The translations under genes and the position numbers were made by a program. A DNA stretch of 64,000 bases, taken from assembly GCA_947449015.1 (NCBI GenBank), contig CANFQA010000011.1:1-64000 (forward strand), read 5' to 3'. This stretch comes from Microthrixaceae bacterium. GTDB lineage: Bacteria > Actinomycetota > Acidimicrobiia > Acidimicrobiales > Acidimicrobilacustridaceae. Positions 26,154-34,923 of the stretch are shown here, piece by piece. Under the pieces are notes generated by a model. It was given only the letters and a program-made list of their open reading frames with translations, had not been told where the DNA came from and made no database searches. Position 1 is the stretch's first letter; every line of letters starts with the position of its first letter.

Positions 26154-27692
26154 TCAGACCGGAGCCTGCGGGCGCAGTTCCATCGTGGATTCCACGAGGT
26201 TGTCGAACAGGTCAGCCAGCAGATCAGCCTTGATGCTCTGACGGCTTGGATCATCCCAAAGGTTGACGCGCTGCAGTGGGTCGGCGACGAGGTCATAGAG
26301 CTCGCCCTCGGTCCCGTCGTGCATGGTTCCGGGTCGGTACATGGTGCACACCAGGTTGTCGCGCAGGATGGTTCGGCAGTGCACATCAGTGCCGTCGGGC
26401 TGACAGCTATCCCATTCGATCAGTGAACGCTCAAAGCCACGGGCTTCGGCATCTGCGTCGGTGATGGGCAATGGCTTGCCCTCCATCCACGACGGCGGGG
26501 TGAGGCCGGCAATGGCACAGAACGTAGGAGCAAGATCAAGCAGTCCGACAGGCTTGGACACGCGTTCGGGATCCTGTTGCACTGCTGATGGCGCCGGGCG
26601 CCAGATCAGCGGCAGTCGGGCCAGCGCATCGACGTGATAGGGACCTTTGAACAGGAAGCCGAAGTCGCCCTGGAACTCGCCGTGATCAGTGGTGAACACG
26701 ATGTCGAGGTCATCGCCCCAGCCTTTGGCGTCAATATGGGCAAGCACGCGGCCGATGGCCTCGTCGATGAGTTCGTTTTCGACATGGGCATACGCGTTGA
26801 CTTCGCGGATCTGATCTGCAGTCAGCGTGGCCGGAACCCACTTGGCCGGCGCTTCGTAGTTGCTGACCATCTCGCCGTCGTACCACTTGCGCCAGTGGCG
26901 GGGCTTGGCATCGATGATGGCCTCGCGCTGGGCGCGATCGGTGACGTAGTTCTCGGGAAGATCGAGCTCGCGCCAGTTGACGCGGTGCATCTCAGAAGCC
27001 GGCGGATCCCATGGGTGATGCGGATCGGGAAAACTCATCCAGCAGAACCAGTCATCGTTGGTGCCGATGCTGTCGAGCCATGACATGGTCTGACGGGCAA
27101 CCCAATCGGTGTGGTACCACTCGGGATCAATCGGATTGACCTTGATCTGCGGAGCGCCGGTGTCGCCGCCGGGCACCCCGCTTACCTCAAGTTCGCGGTC
27201 GAGCACCTGGAAGAAGCCACCGAGAGATTCCGGATGATTTTTCTGCATCCACTGGGCGTAATGATTGAAACCAACGGCGCCATGCGTGGCCAGCTCCATG
27301 TACTCGAACCCATGGCTGCCGGTTGTCTCGCCCCGCATGGCGTGTTGGTTCTCGCCGAAACGCAGGAACGGATCAAGCAGCGGTTCGAAATGGCTCTTGC
27401 CGATAAGTGCAGTGCGGTAGCCGGCTTCGCCCAGCACTCGGGCCACGCTGGCTGACTGCTCGGGCAGCGGCACGCCGTTCATCCACACACCATGAGTACC
27501 GACGTTCTGACCGGTGACCATGGTGGCCCGCGATGGCATGCACACCACATTGGTGGGTTGCGCTCGGTCATAGCTGATGCCATTGGCGGCAAGGCTGTCG
27601 ATGACCGGGGTGCGAGCCACTCGGCCGCCGTTGGCCCCGATGGCGTCGTAGCGCATCTGATCGGTGGTGATGAAGAGGATCTTGCGTCCCAT
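26154..27692 (-). CDS. Sulfatase (type I, formylglycine-dependent)
   Basis: A 512-residue alkaline-phosphatase-superfamily sulfatase. The N-terminal metal Asp lies in ILFITTDQMRYD. The formylglycine site is NVVCMPSRATMVTGQ, a Cys-type C-x-P-x-R motif (Cys near 51), which needs a formylglycine-generating enzyme not seen here. A second metal site is TTDHGEF. The ATG overlaps the stop of the SRPBCC gene by one base (TAATG), so I use 27692 and not earlier in-frame codons. No signal peptide, so it is probably cytoplasmic; choline-sulfatase-like and aryl sulfatase roles are possible. Confidence 0.92.
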   Translation of the reverse strand: MGRKILFITTDQMRYDAIGANGGRVARTPVIDSLAANGISYDRAQPTNVVCMPSRATMVTGQNVGTHGVWMNGVPLPEQSASVARVLGEAGYRTALIGKSHFEPLLDPFLRFGENQHAMRGETTGSHGFEYMELATHGAVGFNHYAQWMQKNHPESLGGFFQVLDRELEVSGVPGGDTGAPQIKVNPIDPEWYHTDWVARQTMSWLDSIGTNDDWFCWMSFPDPHHPWDPPASEMHRVNWRELDLPENYVTDRAQREAIIDAKPRHWRKWYDGEMVSNYEAPAKWVPATLTADQIREVNAYAHVENELIDEAIGRVLAHIDAKGWGDDLDIVFTTDHGEFQGDFGFLFKGPYHVDALARLPLIWRPAPSAVQQDPERVSKPVGLLDLAPTFCAIAGLTPPSWMEGKPLPITDADAEARGFERSLIEWDSCQPDGTDVHCRTILRDNLVCTMYRPGTMHDGTEGELYDLVADPLQRVNLWDDPSRQSIKADLLADLFDNLVESTMELRPQAPV

Positions 27693-28108
27693 TAGCTGCG
27701 CTCCTCGGCGTGATCGTTCAGGATGGTGGCCAAATTCGCGATGGCAGTGGAGGTGGCGCCGTCGAGCACGAATGACATGGGGTCGGGCACGATCTCGGTG
27801 CTGTAGGTCAGCAGTGACTCGGGGGACTCGGGTGTGCCGATATCGATGACGTCCATGGTGGCCAGATGGAAACTCACCGGCAGTGGTCCAGTGATCTTGT
27901 ACTGGAACCGGCGCAGCCGATGGTCGATCGTGATGATGTCCTCGTTCACTGGAAGGCCCGATGCCATGACGATGGTGCGTACGTCGCCCTCCATCGAGAC
28001 GCCAGTGATGCCGGGGAACCATTCAACGATGCGCATGGGATCGCGCAGCACCTGCCACACATCATCGGGATGTCTGTGAATGCGGACCTGACTGCGACTG
28101 GTTGCCAT
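27692..28108 (-). CDS. SRPBCC (START/Bet v1-like) family protein
   Basis: A 138-residue protein. I use the ATG at 28108 because AAGGGGGAACAG precedes it; an upstream in-frame start near 28189 has no such support and would run through the palindrome. It begins MATSRSQVRIHRHPDDVWQVLRDPMRIVEWFPG, the usual SRPBCC opening with a helix-grip fold around a lipid or small-molecule pocket. It is translationally linked (TAATG) to the sulfatase, so it may bind or channel the sulfatase substrate. A 19-bp perfect palindrome lies just upstream. Confidence 0.87.
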   Translation of the reverse strand: MATSRSQVRIHRHPDDVWQVLRDPMRIVEWFPGITGVSMEGDVRTIVMASGLPVNEDIITIDHRLRRFQYKITGPLPVSFHLATMDVIDIGTPESPESLLTYSTEIVPDPMSFVLDGATSTAIANLATILNDHAEERS

Positions 28109-28146
28109 CTGTTCCCCCTTCAACCGAAAACTGAGCCTATTCGTTC

Positions 28147-28165
28147 GTGACAGTCTGACTGTCAC
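28147..28165. promoter_or_regulatory. Perfect 19-bp palindrome, probable TetR-type operator
   Basis: GTGACAGTCTGACTGTCAC is a perfect 9+1+9 inverted repeat, centred between the divergent SRPBCC-sulfatase operon and the acyltransferase gene. Its size, symmetry and place fit a TetR-family operator. No regulator gene is adjacent, so the protein that would bind it is unknown. Confidence 0.7.
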
Positions 28166-28203
28166 TAGGGCATCTTGGTGCGGTCGCACTAGCGTGCGCA
28201 GCC

Positions 28204-28929
28204 GTGTCCCGAGTTGCCCACATCAATTCACCGATGCATCGCGCCATGACCTCGGTCATCAACCGGGCATGGACCTGGATCCGGGCCCATGGCGCAGTCA
28301 ATTGGCAGCATCCGCTGGCCCGGAAGTACGGGTCCATGGGTGAGGGCAGCTATCAGGCGTTCCCGCCGGGTGATTGCACCAACCCGCATGCCATCCATAT
28401 TGGACAGAACTGTTTCATCGGCGCTGGAGTCACCCTTGCTGTCGGTATGCCCACGGAGGTGTTCGCCCCCGACTGTGCGCCGGTGATCGAAATCGGTGAT
28501 CGCACCACGATCGGCAAGGACTGCTGGTTTGTGGCCCGACACTCAATCGTGCTTGAACACGATGTGATGATCGCTCCCAACGTCTATTTCACTGATCACA
28601 ATCACACCTATGCCGATCCATGGTTGCCAGTTGGTCAGCAAGTGATCCAAGGCAAGCCCGTGCGCGTCGGCACCGGCACGTGGATTGCTACCAACGCAGT
28701 GATCCTCCCTGGCACCACCATTGGCGCCAACTGCACCATTGCCGCCGGTGCAGTGGTGCGCGGCGACATCCCTGATCACTCGGTGGTGGCGGGAATCCCT
28801 GGTCGCGTCATCCGTGGTTGGACTCGCGCTGATGGCTGGCAGCCACCATTCACTGAACCGATCGGTGTCGTCGAGGGATGGCCGGTGGGCGTTCCCCCGG
28901 AACTTCGCGAGACCGAACCGGAAGCCTGA
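28204..28929 (+). CDS. Left-handed beta-helix acyltransferase (hexapeptide-repeat)
   Basis: A 241-residue trimeric-type acyltransferase. Hexapeptide repeats run through the middle (ITVGTGTWIATNAVILPGTTIG and NCTIAAGAVVRGDIPDHSVVAGIPG), with an NVYFTDHNHTYADP loop bearing the catalytic His seen in maltose/galactoside acetyltransferase-type enzymes. GTG start at 28204 has no strong ribosome site; ATG at 28234 is an alternative. It is divergent from the SRPBCC-sulfatase pair across the palindrome and may share its control. Acceptor unknown. Confidence 0.88.
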   Translation: MSRVAHINSPMHRAMTSVINRAWTWIRAHGAVNWQHPLARKYGSMGEGSYQAFPPGDCTNPHAIHIGQNCFIGAGVTLAVGMPTEVFAPDCAPVIEIGDRTTIGKDCWFVARHSIVLEHDVMIAPNVYFTDHNHTYADPWLPVGQQVIQGKPVRVGTGTWIATNAVILPGTTIGANCTIAAGAVVRGDIPDHSVVAGIPGRVIRGWTRADGWQPPFTEPIGVVEGWPVGVPPELRETEPEA

Positions 28930-28942
28930 AACGAAGCCGCGC

Positions 28943-29521
28943 TCAGACTGGATCGATGTCGATGGTTTCGGCGGGTGAACCATCGGGGAGAAGCAACGCT
29001 GCGAGTTCTTCGCACAGGCGGTCGAGCTGGTCGGCGGTGCGTTGGTAGACCGTAAGCCCCTCGCCAACTGGATCGGCGATCTCGTCACCGCCAATACCTG
29101 GTGGTCGATTCGGCAGGCGCAGCGTGGCTACTTCGGCACACCAGTCGCGCACGGACTGTTCGGGACGACGGGGCCCTACTTTGCGGCCGAGACGAACAAC
29201 CTCTCCCATGACGAAGGTGCGATCACGGGCGCTCGGGTCGTGGTTGAGCGAGCCGGTGACATGGTCACGGGTCATGCCCAGCACCAGATCCGCCTCGGCC
29301 ACAAACGCGGGGGAGAGACGTCGGCTCTCGTGATCGGACAGGTCGATCCCGCGCGCAGCGAGGATCTCCACGGCATGGGCAGTTGCCGGGCCGCCCCAAC
29401 CGATAGTGCCAGCTGAGTGCACCCGTGCGGTCATGCCTCGACGTTCGAGGTGATGCGCGAGCAGGCCCATCGCCATCGGGGAGCGGCAGGTATTACCGGA
29501 ACAGACGAACAGGATCTCGAT
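28943..29521 (-). CDS. Low-molecular-weight protein-tyrosine phosphatase with no canonical start codon
   Basis: The frame encodes the full LMW-PTP P-loop, VCSGNTCRSPMA, near its N-terminus. Between the upstream in-frame TAG and the P-loop there is no ATG, GTG or TTG. Candidates are ATC at 29521 (giving xEILFVCSGNTC, the length usual in the family) or CTG at 29512; AGGA lies 7 bases before the ATC. The first ATG, at 29476, is downstream of the catalytic Cys and would give a dead protein. The rest is normal, including a DPVGEG segment with the general-acid Asp. Either a non-canonical start is used or the gene is damaged. Confidence 0.75.
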   Translation of the reverse strand: MEILFVCSGNTCRSPMAMGLLAHHLERRGMTARVHSAGTIGWGGPATAHAVEILAARGIDLSDHESRRLSPAFVAEADLVLGMTRDHVTGSLNHDPSARDRTFVMGEVVRLGRKVGPRRPEQSVRDWCAEVATLRLPNRPPGIGGDEIADPVGEGLTVYQRTADQLDRLCEELAALLLPDGSPAETIDIDPV

Positions 29522-29606
29522 GCACTGATCCTAGGAGTTCGCCGCCGGTGGTCAGGCGGTAGCGTCTCATCGTCATGTTCTTTGCGATCACGCTCCCATT
29601 TCTTCC

Positions 29607-30278
29607 ATGACTGCACTTGTCATCGGCACCGGTGGTCTCGCCCGTTCGATCGGCGAGCACTTTGTCTCCGCGGGACGTTCGGTTGCCACCATCACCGCCG
29701 ATGCGGTGTTCGACGATCGCGTCACCGCAGGCGATGCCCTGCGCTCGGCGGTGGGTGATTCGGTTGTTGAACTTGTGGTGTTGGCCCAGCTTGATCCTGC
29801 GGGATTCGCGACTGCCCCCATCACTGCGATAACCGAGCAGCAGTGGGATGACACCTGCGAGCGTTCGCTACGACGAGCGTTCATTGCGCTGCAGCAGGCG
29901 CATGATCTCGTCGCCGATGGCACTCCCATCGTGCTGGTACTGCCCAATGTCGGAGCGGTCGGTGTGGCCGGGCTGGTCCCGTTGTGTACAGCGGTCGAGG
30001 GCATCAGAGTCATGGCCAAGGCCGTGGCCCGCCGCTGGGGAGCTCGATCCATCACCGTCAACACCATCGGGGTTGAACTCGCAGCATTCATGCTTGGAGA
30101 TACCGAGGACAGAAGCGGCACAGTGCCACCGGTACCGGTGCTTGGATCGCCAGCACTCCCTGCCTCGTCTGTAGTCGACGATGTGGTCGGGTTGATCGAA
30201 GTGTTCGAGTCTCCCGCCGGTCGTGCGGTGACCGGAGCGTTCCTCATGGCTGATCGAGGCACGGTGATGCTGCCGTGA
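29607..30278 (+). CDS. Degenerate short-chain dehydrogenase-like protein
   Basis: A 223-residue Rossmann protein of the SDR superfamily with GTGGLARSIGEHF at the nucleotide-binding loop and ARRWGARSITVNTIGVE, the usual SDR region after the active-site helix. Where SDRs carry YxxxK, this reads CTAVE: both catalytic Tyr and Lys appear to be gone (about residues 127 and 131). It is translationally coupled to a normal SDR (stop and start overlap, GTGA), so it may be a non-catalytic partner subunit or NAD(P) sensor. Function unknown. Confidence 0.75.
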   Translation: MTALVIGTGGLARSIGEHFVSAGRSVATITADAVFDDRVTAGDALRSAVGDSVVELVVLAQLDPAGFATAPITAITEQQWDDTCERSLRRAFIALQQAHDLVADGTPIVLVLPNVGAVGVAGLVPLCTAVEGIRVMAKAVARRWGARSITVNTIGVELAAFMLGDTEDRSGTVPPVPVLGSPALPASSVVDDVVGLIEVFESPAGRAVTGAFLMADRGTVMLP

Positions 30279-31045
30279 ATACCCGAATGCTCGATGGTCA
30301 GGTCGTACTGGTCACCGGTGCTGCTGCTGGTGTCGGCCGTGGTGTCGCCGTTTCACTTGCACGAGCGGGTGCTGTGGTTGGCATCGGTGTACGTCGTCCC
30401 GAAGCTGCTGGTGAGGTCGCCGATGAGGTGCGCGACGCGGGCGGAACACCTGTGATTCTGCGTTGCGATGTCACCAATGCCCAGCAGTCGGCCGAGGCCA
30501 TCGAACAGCTCATCGACACCCATGGCCGTCTCAATGCGCTGGTACATAACGCGGTGAGTAACCGGTCGAGCGAACCCACCGATTTCGAGCACGCGGACCT
30601 TGACCTCTGGGAGGAGCATGCCTCGGTCACAGTGCGGGCCACCTGGCGCCTTGCGGTGCAGGCCCATCCCCATCTGCGTGCCACGCAGGGCGCATATCTA
30701 CTGATGACGTCGCCGGCCGGTATCGAAGGTTCGGCACCGCTGCCGTTCTACAGCGCAGTCAAAGCCGCTCAGCGTGGCTTTGTGCGGGCGCTGGCTCGTG
30801 AGTGGGGTCCTGACGGCATCCGCGTGAACAGCATTGCTCCGCTGGCCGTTTCACCGGCGCTCGAGAACCTGCGCGCCACCGATCCTGAGCGCGTCGCTCG
30901 CATCGAAGGATTGGTGCCACTTGGTCGCCTTGGCGATCCCACCGATGACATCGGACCGCCCTCGGTGTTCCTGTGCAGCCAGGAGGCTCGCTATGTCACG
31001 GGTCAGACGCTGGTTGTGAGCGGCGGCCGGTTCACCTCGCTGTAG
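30275..31045 (+). CDS. SDR family oxidoreductase
   Basis: A 256-residue classical SDR: coenzyme loop VTGAAAGVGRGVA, the region HNAVSNRS in place of NNAG, catalytic FYSAVKAAQRGF (YxxxK intact), and a C-terminal GGRF where family members end GG. GTG start overlaps the stop of the upstream degenerate SDR (GTGA), so the two proteins are made together. Enoyl-ACP-reductase-like and 3-oxoacyl reductase activities are possible. Specificity is not apparent. Confidence 0.88.
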   Translation: MNTRMLDGQVVLVTGAAAGVGRGVAVSLARAGAVVGIGVRRPEAAGEVADEVRDAGGTPVILRCDVTNAQQSAEAIEQLIDTHGRLNALVHNAVSNRSSEPTDFEHADLDLWEEHASVTVRATWRLAVQAHPHLRATQGAYLLMTSPAGIEGSAPLPFYSAVKAAQRGFVRALAREWGPDGIRVNSIAPLAVSPALENLRATDPERVARIEGLVPLGRLGDPTDDIGPPSVFLCSQEARYVTGQTLVVSGGRFTSL

Positions 31046-31083
31046 CGCGTCATTGCTCACCCGGCACTGCCAGCTGTGCTGTC

Positions 31084-31926
31084 TTACCAATCGCGAAGCC
31101 GCGCTCGCAGTTCTTCGTTATGCACAAACACCGGCAATTCGTCGCGGTCATTGACGGTGGGTCGCACCGATGTGCCGCCGTCGACGCAGAGCACCTGTCC
31201 GGTGACATAGCCCGCGAGTTCGCTGATCAGGAATAGCACTGCCGCGGCGATGTCATCGGAGGTACCACGACGTCGCATGGGGATGACCTCGAGATCGGTT
31301 CCGTCGGTGTCGCCCGCTTTGCGATTGGATGCACTCTTCGGTGTGGCGATGGAACCCGGGGCCACCGCGTTGACACGGATATCACGTGCCCCCCATTCCA
31401 CAGCAAGCGAACGCGTCAGCGAAAGCACGGCGGCCTTGGCCGCGGCATAGGCCGAGCCGTATGGCATGGCATTGAGCGCAGACACCGTGGCGATATTGAC
31501 GATCGAACCGCCTTGACCCTGCTCGACCAGCCGGCGACCCACAGCGCGCACCGTGTTGACCGTGGCTCCGAAGTTGAGGTCCATGATGTCGTCGAAGAAC
31601 ACGTCATCGCTGGCGAATGGTGCCCACTGCGGCAGCCACATCCCGCCGGCCACCTGCACGCAACCATGCAGTGTCCCGAGATCGCAAGCGGCCTCGACAA
31701 CCGGGCTCAATGCGCCGCGGTCGCGCCCATCGGCGATGAGGCCGACGTGTTCGACGCCAATCTCACGAAGTTCATCGGTGCAGACGGCGAGCTTGTCGGC
31801 ATCGATATCGACAGCCACGATGCGGGCACCGGCACGACCAAGGTGACGACAGACCGCAGTGCCGATTCCGCCGCCGCCGGCTCCGACGACAACGACTGAC
31901 TTTCCTTCGATCCCCCAGATATCCAT
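31084..31926 (-). CDS. SDR family oxidoreductase
   Basis: A 280-residue SDR on the minus strand: coenzyme loop GAGGGGIGTAVCRHLG (an extra Gly-rich variant of TGxxxGxG), Asp-type NAD preference suggested by VAVDIDADKL, catalytic YAAAKAAVLSL, and CVDGGTSVR near the end. It carries an extra ~25-residue tail after the usual GG (NDRDELPVFVHNEELRARLRDW). It is convergent with the SDR pair at 29607-31045 and lies just downstream of another SDR on its own strand. Confidence 0.9.
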   Translation of the reverse strand: MDIWGIEGKSVVVVGAGGGGIGTAVCRHLGRAGARIVAVDIDADKLAVCTDELREIGVEHVGLIADGRDRGALSPVVEAACDLGTLHGCVQVAGGMWLPQWAPFASDDVFFDDIMDLNFGATVNTVRAVGRRLVEQGQGGSIVNIATVSALNAMPYGSAYAAAKAAVLSLTRSLAVEWGARDIRVNAVAPGSIATPKSASNRKAGDTDGTDLEVIPMRRRGTSDDIAAAVLFLISELAGYVTGQVLCVDGGTSVRPTVNDRDELPVFVHNEELRARLRDW

Positions 31927-31989
31927 GGCCAGACTCTAGGGGTGCTCCGCGTCACGCAATGTCGCCAGGGCGTTGGCCGAGATCGTCTC

Positions 31990-32811
31990 TCAGGTATGCA
32001 TGGCGTCGGGGTCGGAAGGACGATGCCAGCCACCTGCAGCCCAGTTGCCGCCATCAACATGAATGGTGCTGCCGGTGATGAACCGCGACAGATCGCTGGC
32101 GAGGAACAACGCAGTGGCAGCCGAGTCCTCCGGGGTACCGAAGTAACCGAGCGGCGGCATGAACGCGGGGAGGAACTCTGGTTCGCTCGCCAGCATGGCC
32201 AAGCGGGCTTCCTGTTCGCCGGCGCTGGGCTGGCCATCGGGGGCGATGGAGTTGATGCGGATGCGGCGGGTGCCAAGTTCGAGGGCGAGTGATTTGGAGA
32301 AGCTGGCGACTGCGGCCTTCATGGCGGCGTAGATGCCGAATCCGGGGCCGGCCTGATGGGCTTCGATGGATGTGAGATTGATGATCGAGCCACCATCGCT
32401 CATGACCGGCGCCACGCGTCGCACGAAGTGGGTGAGCTGTGTGAAGTTCTCGGCGATGATCGAGGCTTCACCCTTCGGGGCGGTGTCAAGAAACTGCGAG
32501 ACGAATGTGCCGCCGGCATTGTTTACGAGGATGTCAACGCGATCGAAGCGGGCAACGACCGCCTCAACGAAGGTGTCGACTGCTTCGGCATCGCGAACAT
32601 CGAGCACCGCGCTCATGACTGGTCGTCCCAGCGCTTCGATCTCGGCGACGACCTCGGCGAGTTCGGTCTCTTTGCGATCACACAGCGCGAGCGAGGCTCC
32701 ACAGCGCGCGTACAGCAGAGCGGTGGCGCGGCCGATGCCCTGGGCTGCGCCGGTCACGATGGCCACGCGGTCGGTCAGCAGGATGGACTGTTCATCAAAG
32801 AGGTGCGACAT
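31990..32811 (-). CDS. SDR family oxidoreductase
   Basis: A 273-residue SDR. I place the start at ATG 32811 (MSHLFDEQSILLTDRVAIV) behind GGGAGAG; the longer open frame upstream to 32913 overlaps the flippase-like gene and lacks support. Coenzyme loop TGAAQGIGRATALL, NNAGGTF, catalytic YAAMKAAVASF, and IHVDGGNW at the C-terminus. It looks like a 3-oxoacyl- or 3-hydroxy-type dehydrogenase. It is probably transcribed with the next SDR (63 bp gap). Substrate unknown. Confidence 0.9.
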   Translation of the reverse strand: MSHLFDEQSILLTDRVAIVTGAAQGIGRATALLYARCGASLALCDRKETELAEVVAEIEALGRPVMSAVLDVRDAEAVDTFVEAVVARFDRVDILVNNAGGTFVSQFLDTAPKGEASIIAENFTQLTHFVRRVAPVMSDGGSIINLTSIEAHQAGPGFGIYAAMKAAVASFSKSLALELGTRRIRINSIAPDGQPSAGEQEARLAMLASEPEFLPAFMPPLGYFGTPEDSAATALFLASDLSRFITGSTIHVDGGNWAAGGWHRPSDPDAMHT

Positions 32812-32873
32812 GTGCTCACTCTCCCACAGCGCGATGGTGGAACGGAGCGCTGTTGCTCCCGAAAAACCTTGGG

Positions 32874-33995
32874 TCAGCCAGATTGGTCGGCAGTGCCGAC
32901 AGGGCGCCGCCAACTGCGCATCGTGGCCCAGACGCCCCAGGCAAGGGCTCCGGTGGGGATCTCGAGGAGATAGGTGAATCCTCGGAACAGGAACACGGCG
33001 GCAGTTGCCGCTTCGGCGTGCCCGCCGAAACTGATGAGCGTGGCTGCGGCGCCCGTCTCCACGAAGCCAACACCGCTCGGGGTGATCGGAATGGTCTCAA
33101 GTAGTCGGGCGAACGCGAACGCCGCGAACACCTCGATCCACCCGAGTTCGTGGGTATCGAGTCCGATCGAGCGGACACAGGCGAGCAGTAGGAGGTACTG
33201 GATGAGGTTGAACAGCACAACCCAGACCGTGATGAGTAACCAGTGGCGTCGTAACAGGCCGATGCTGTGATGGCGGAACTCGAGAACCGAGCGTTCAACG
33301 TCGAGTGATGCCAGCCGATGAATGCGCCGAGCCAGTGGCGTGACAAATTTCTGACCAAGGTCGGCGACCCGGATGGCCAGCGCCTCGCTGCGCATGATGA
33401 GCGCAAGCACGGTGATGGCGGTGACAAGCGCGGCCACACCGAGGATGGCGGGGATCACGAGTTGGCCGGTATCGCGTCCGGTGGTGAGGAGAAGCACCAA
33501 CGCAATGACTGGGAGAGCGAGCTTCACGAACACGTTCCACACGCCGGAGACGAGGATCGACAGCGTGACGGTGGGAGGAGAGAACCCCCAGGACATGTCG
33601 ATGGCGTAGGTGGCGCCGACCCCGACCGCTCCGCCAAAGGGCACCACATTGGACACAGCGCTACCGGCCAGGTTCACGGTGACGGCTTGTCGGCGGCGCA
33701 GACCGGGAAGACAATTGACCATCACACCGCTGTAGGCGAGAACGGCGAGCGCCCAGATGCCGCTGAGCGTGGCCAGATGAGCGATGGACAACTGCGAGAT
33801 CTGGTCCCAGATAGACGAGTAGTGCGAGCCGCTTACGGCAGGCACGACAAAGAGAAACATGATGACGGTGACGGCGAGTGAAAGCGCGCTCTCGATGAGT
33901 CGCCGTCGAGGAGTTTTTTTCTGCAGCTCCTGAGAGACAGCGGAGACCGGATCGACGTTGGGGTCGGGAAACTCGCTTTGATCCGGCGAGGTCAC
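32874..33995 (-). CDS. LPG-synthase-TM / flippase-like membrane protein
   Basis: A 373-residue polytopic membrane protein of the UPF0104/MprF-flippase-like family, with about eight hydrophobic segments and the landmarks SNVVPFGGAVGVGATYA and ETIPITPSGVGFVETGAAA. I choose GTG 33995, which overlaps the stop of the PIG-L gene by 4 bp (GTGA); an earlier in-frame start would overlap that gene by over 60 bp. It lacks the synthase domain of MprF. It probably moves or modifies a lipid-linked intermediate together with the PIG-L and glycosyltransferase products nearby. Confidence 0.88.
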   Translation of the reverse strand: MTSPDQSEFPDPNVDPVSAVSQELQKKTPRRRLIESALSLAVTVIMFLFVVPAVSGSHYSSIWDQISQLSIAHLATLSGIWALAVLAYSGVMVNCLPGLRRRQAVTVNLAGSAVSNVVPFGGAVGVGATYAIDMSWGFSPPTVTLSILVSGVWNVFVKLALPVIALVLLLTTGRDTGQLVIPAILGVAALVTAITVLALIMRSEALAIRVADLGQKFVTPLARRIHRLASLDVERSVLEFRHHSIGLLRRHWLLITVWVVLFNLIQYLLLLACVRSIGLDTHELGWIEVFAAFAFARLLETIPITPSGVGFVETGAAATLISFGGHAEAATAAVFLFRGFTYLLEIPTGALAWGVWATMRSWRRPVGTADQSG

Positions 33996-34816
33996 GACAC
34001 CACCGGGGTGAACAGGTCGGCAAATGCGGCGGGGATGGGGCTGTGCGCCACGAACCATTCCGACGCGAAGGCAATGGCGTAGATGTCATCGGGAAGTCCG
34101 ATGAACACCGCCAATGTGCGGACTGAATCGGCAGACGAGCTGCTGGCCTGGGTGGCATGCGCCGCCATTGAGGCACGCTTGCGGTCCAGCACTCCGGAGA
34201 CGTCAACCACATGGGTGAGTTGATCATGCGGTGTATACCAACTCGACAGATCCGGTGGCATGAAACCCTCCGGAACCTCAAGGCCGAGACTTGCGGCCAG
34301 TTCAATGCCGCCCGAAAGGAATTCGCGATCGATGGTGACTTCGATCATGGCAATGCCAGCGCCTGCCGCTGCCCCGACAGCCACCTCGTGAACACGCACA
34401 TGATCGGGGTGGCCGTATCCGCCGACCGCATCGTCAGCGATGAGCAGGTCAGCGTGTTCCTCGCGCAGCACTGCGGCGAGGCGATCGATGGCCTCGCCGG
34501 TCTCCGCGGCGCAGAACGATCCCTCGGGCCAACCATTGTCGGGTTCAAGCCCAGAGTCGGCGTATCCGAGGAACACCAGTCGATGAACGCCGAGCGCCTC
34601 GGCTGAGGCGTGGGCTTCGCGTTGGCGGCGATCGGCGAGTGTTTCACCGGATGCGAGCAGTGTTGGGTCGAAGAAGCCGGCACCGCCATCAGTGGCCAGT
34701 ACAAGCACGACCCGAGAACCGGCATCGACTGCTCGGGCGATGGTGCCGGCGCTAATGAGCGCCTCATCGTCAGGATGAGCATGGAAGAACACGATTGTGC
34801 CGGTGGTCACCGTCAC
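33992..34816 (-). CDS. PIG-L family deacetylase
   Basis: A 274-residue zinc deacetylase with the hallmark FFHAHPDDEALISAG near the N-terminus and a second metal segment GYGHPDHVRVHEVA. This family includes MshB and Mca of mycothiol metabolism and N-acetylglucosaminyl-lipid deacetylases. Without the longer family-specific regions I cannot tell which. GTG start at 34816 is close to the divergent GT4 gene, and the stop is coupled to the flippase-like gene. Mycothiol or glycolipid deacetylation are the main candidates. Confidence 0.9.
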   Translation of the reverse strand: MTVTTGTIVFFHAHPDDEALISAGTIARAVDAGSRVVLVLATDGGAGFFDPTLLASGETLADRRQREAHASAEALGVHRLVFLGYADSGLEPDNGWPEGSFCAAETGEAIDRLAAVLREEHADLLIADDAVGGYGHPDHVRVHEVAVGAAAGAGIAMIEVTIDREFLSGGIELAASLGLEVPEGFMPPDLSSWYTPHDQLTHVVDVSGVLDRKRASMAAHATQASSSSADSVRTLAVFIGLPDDIYAIAFASEWFVAHSPIPAAFADLFTPVVS

Positions 34817-34923
34817 ATTGTGTCAGGCCCTCATGTCGGAGCGGTTCCCATTGGTACTGCCGGGGATGATCGCTGGCGGAGTACCGTGCAGCACTGTCGT
34901 TCACCGCATCGGGGAGGTGGGTT

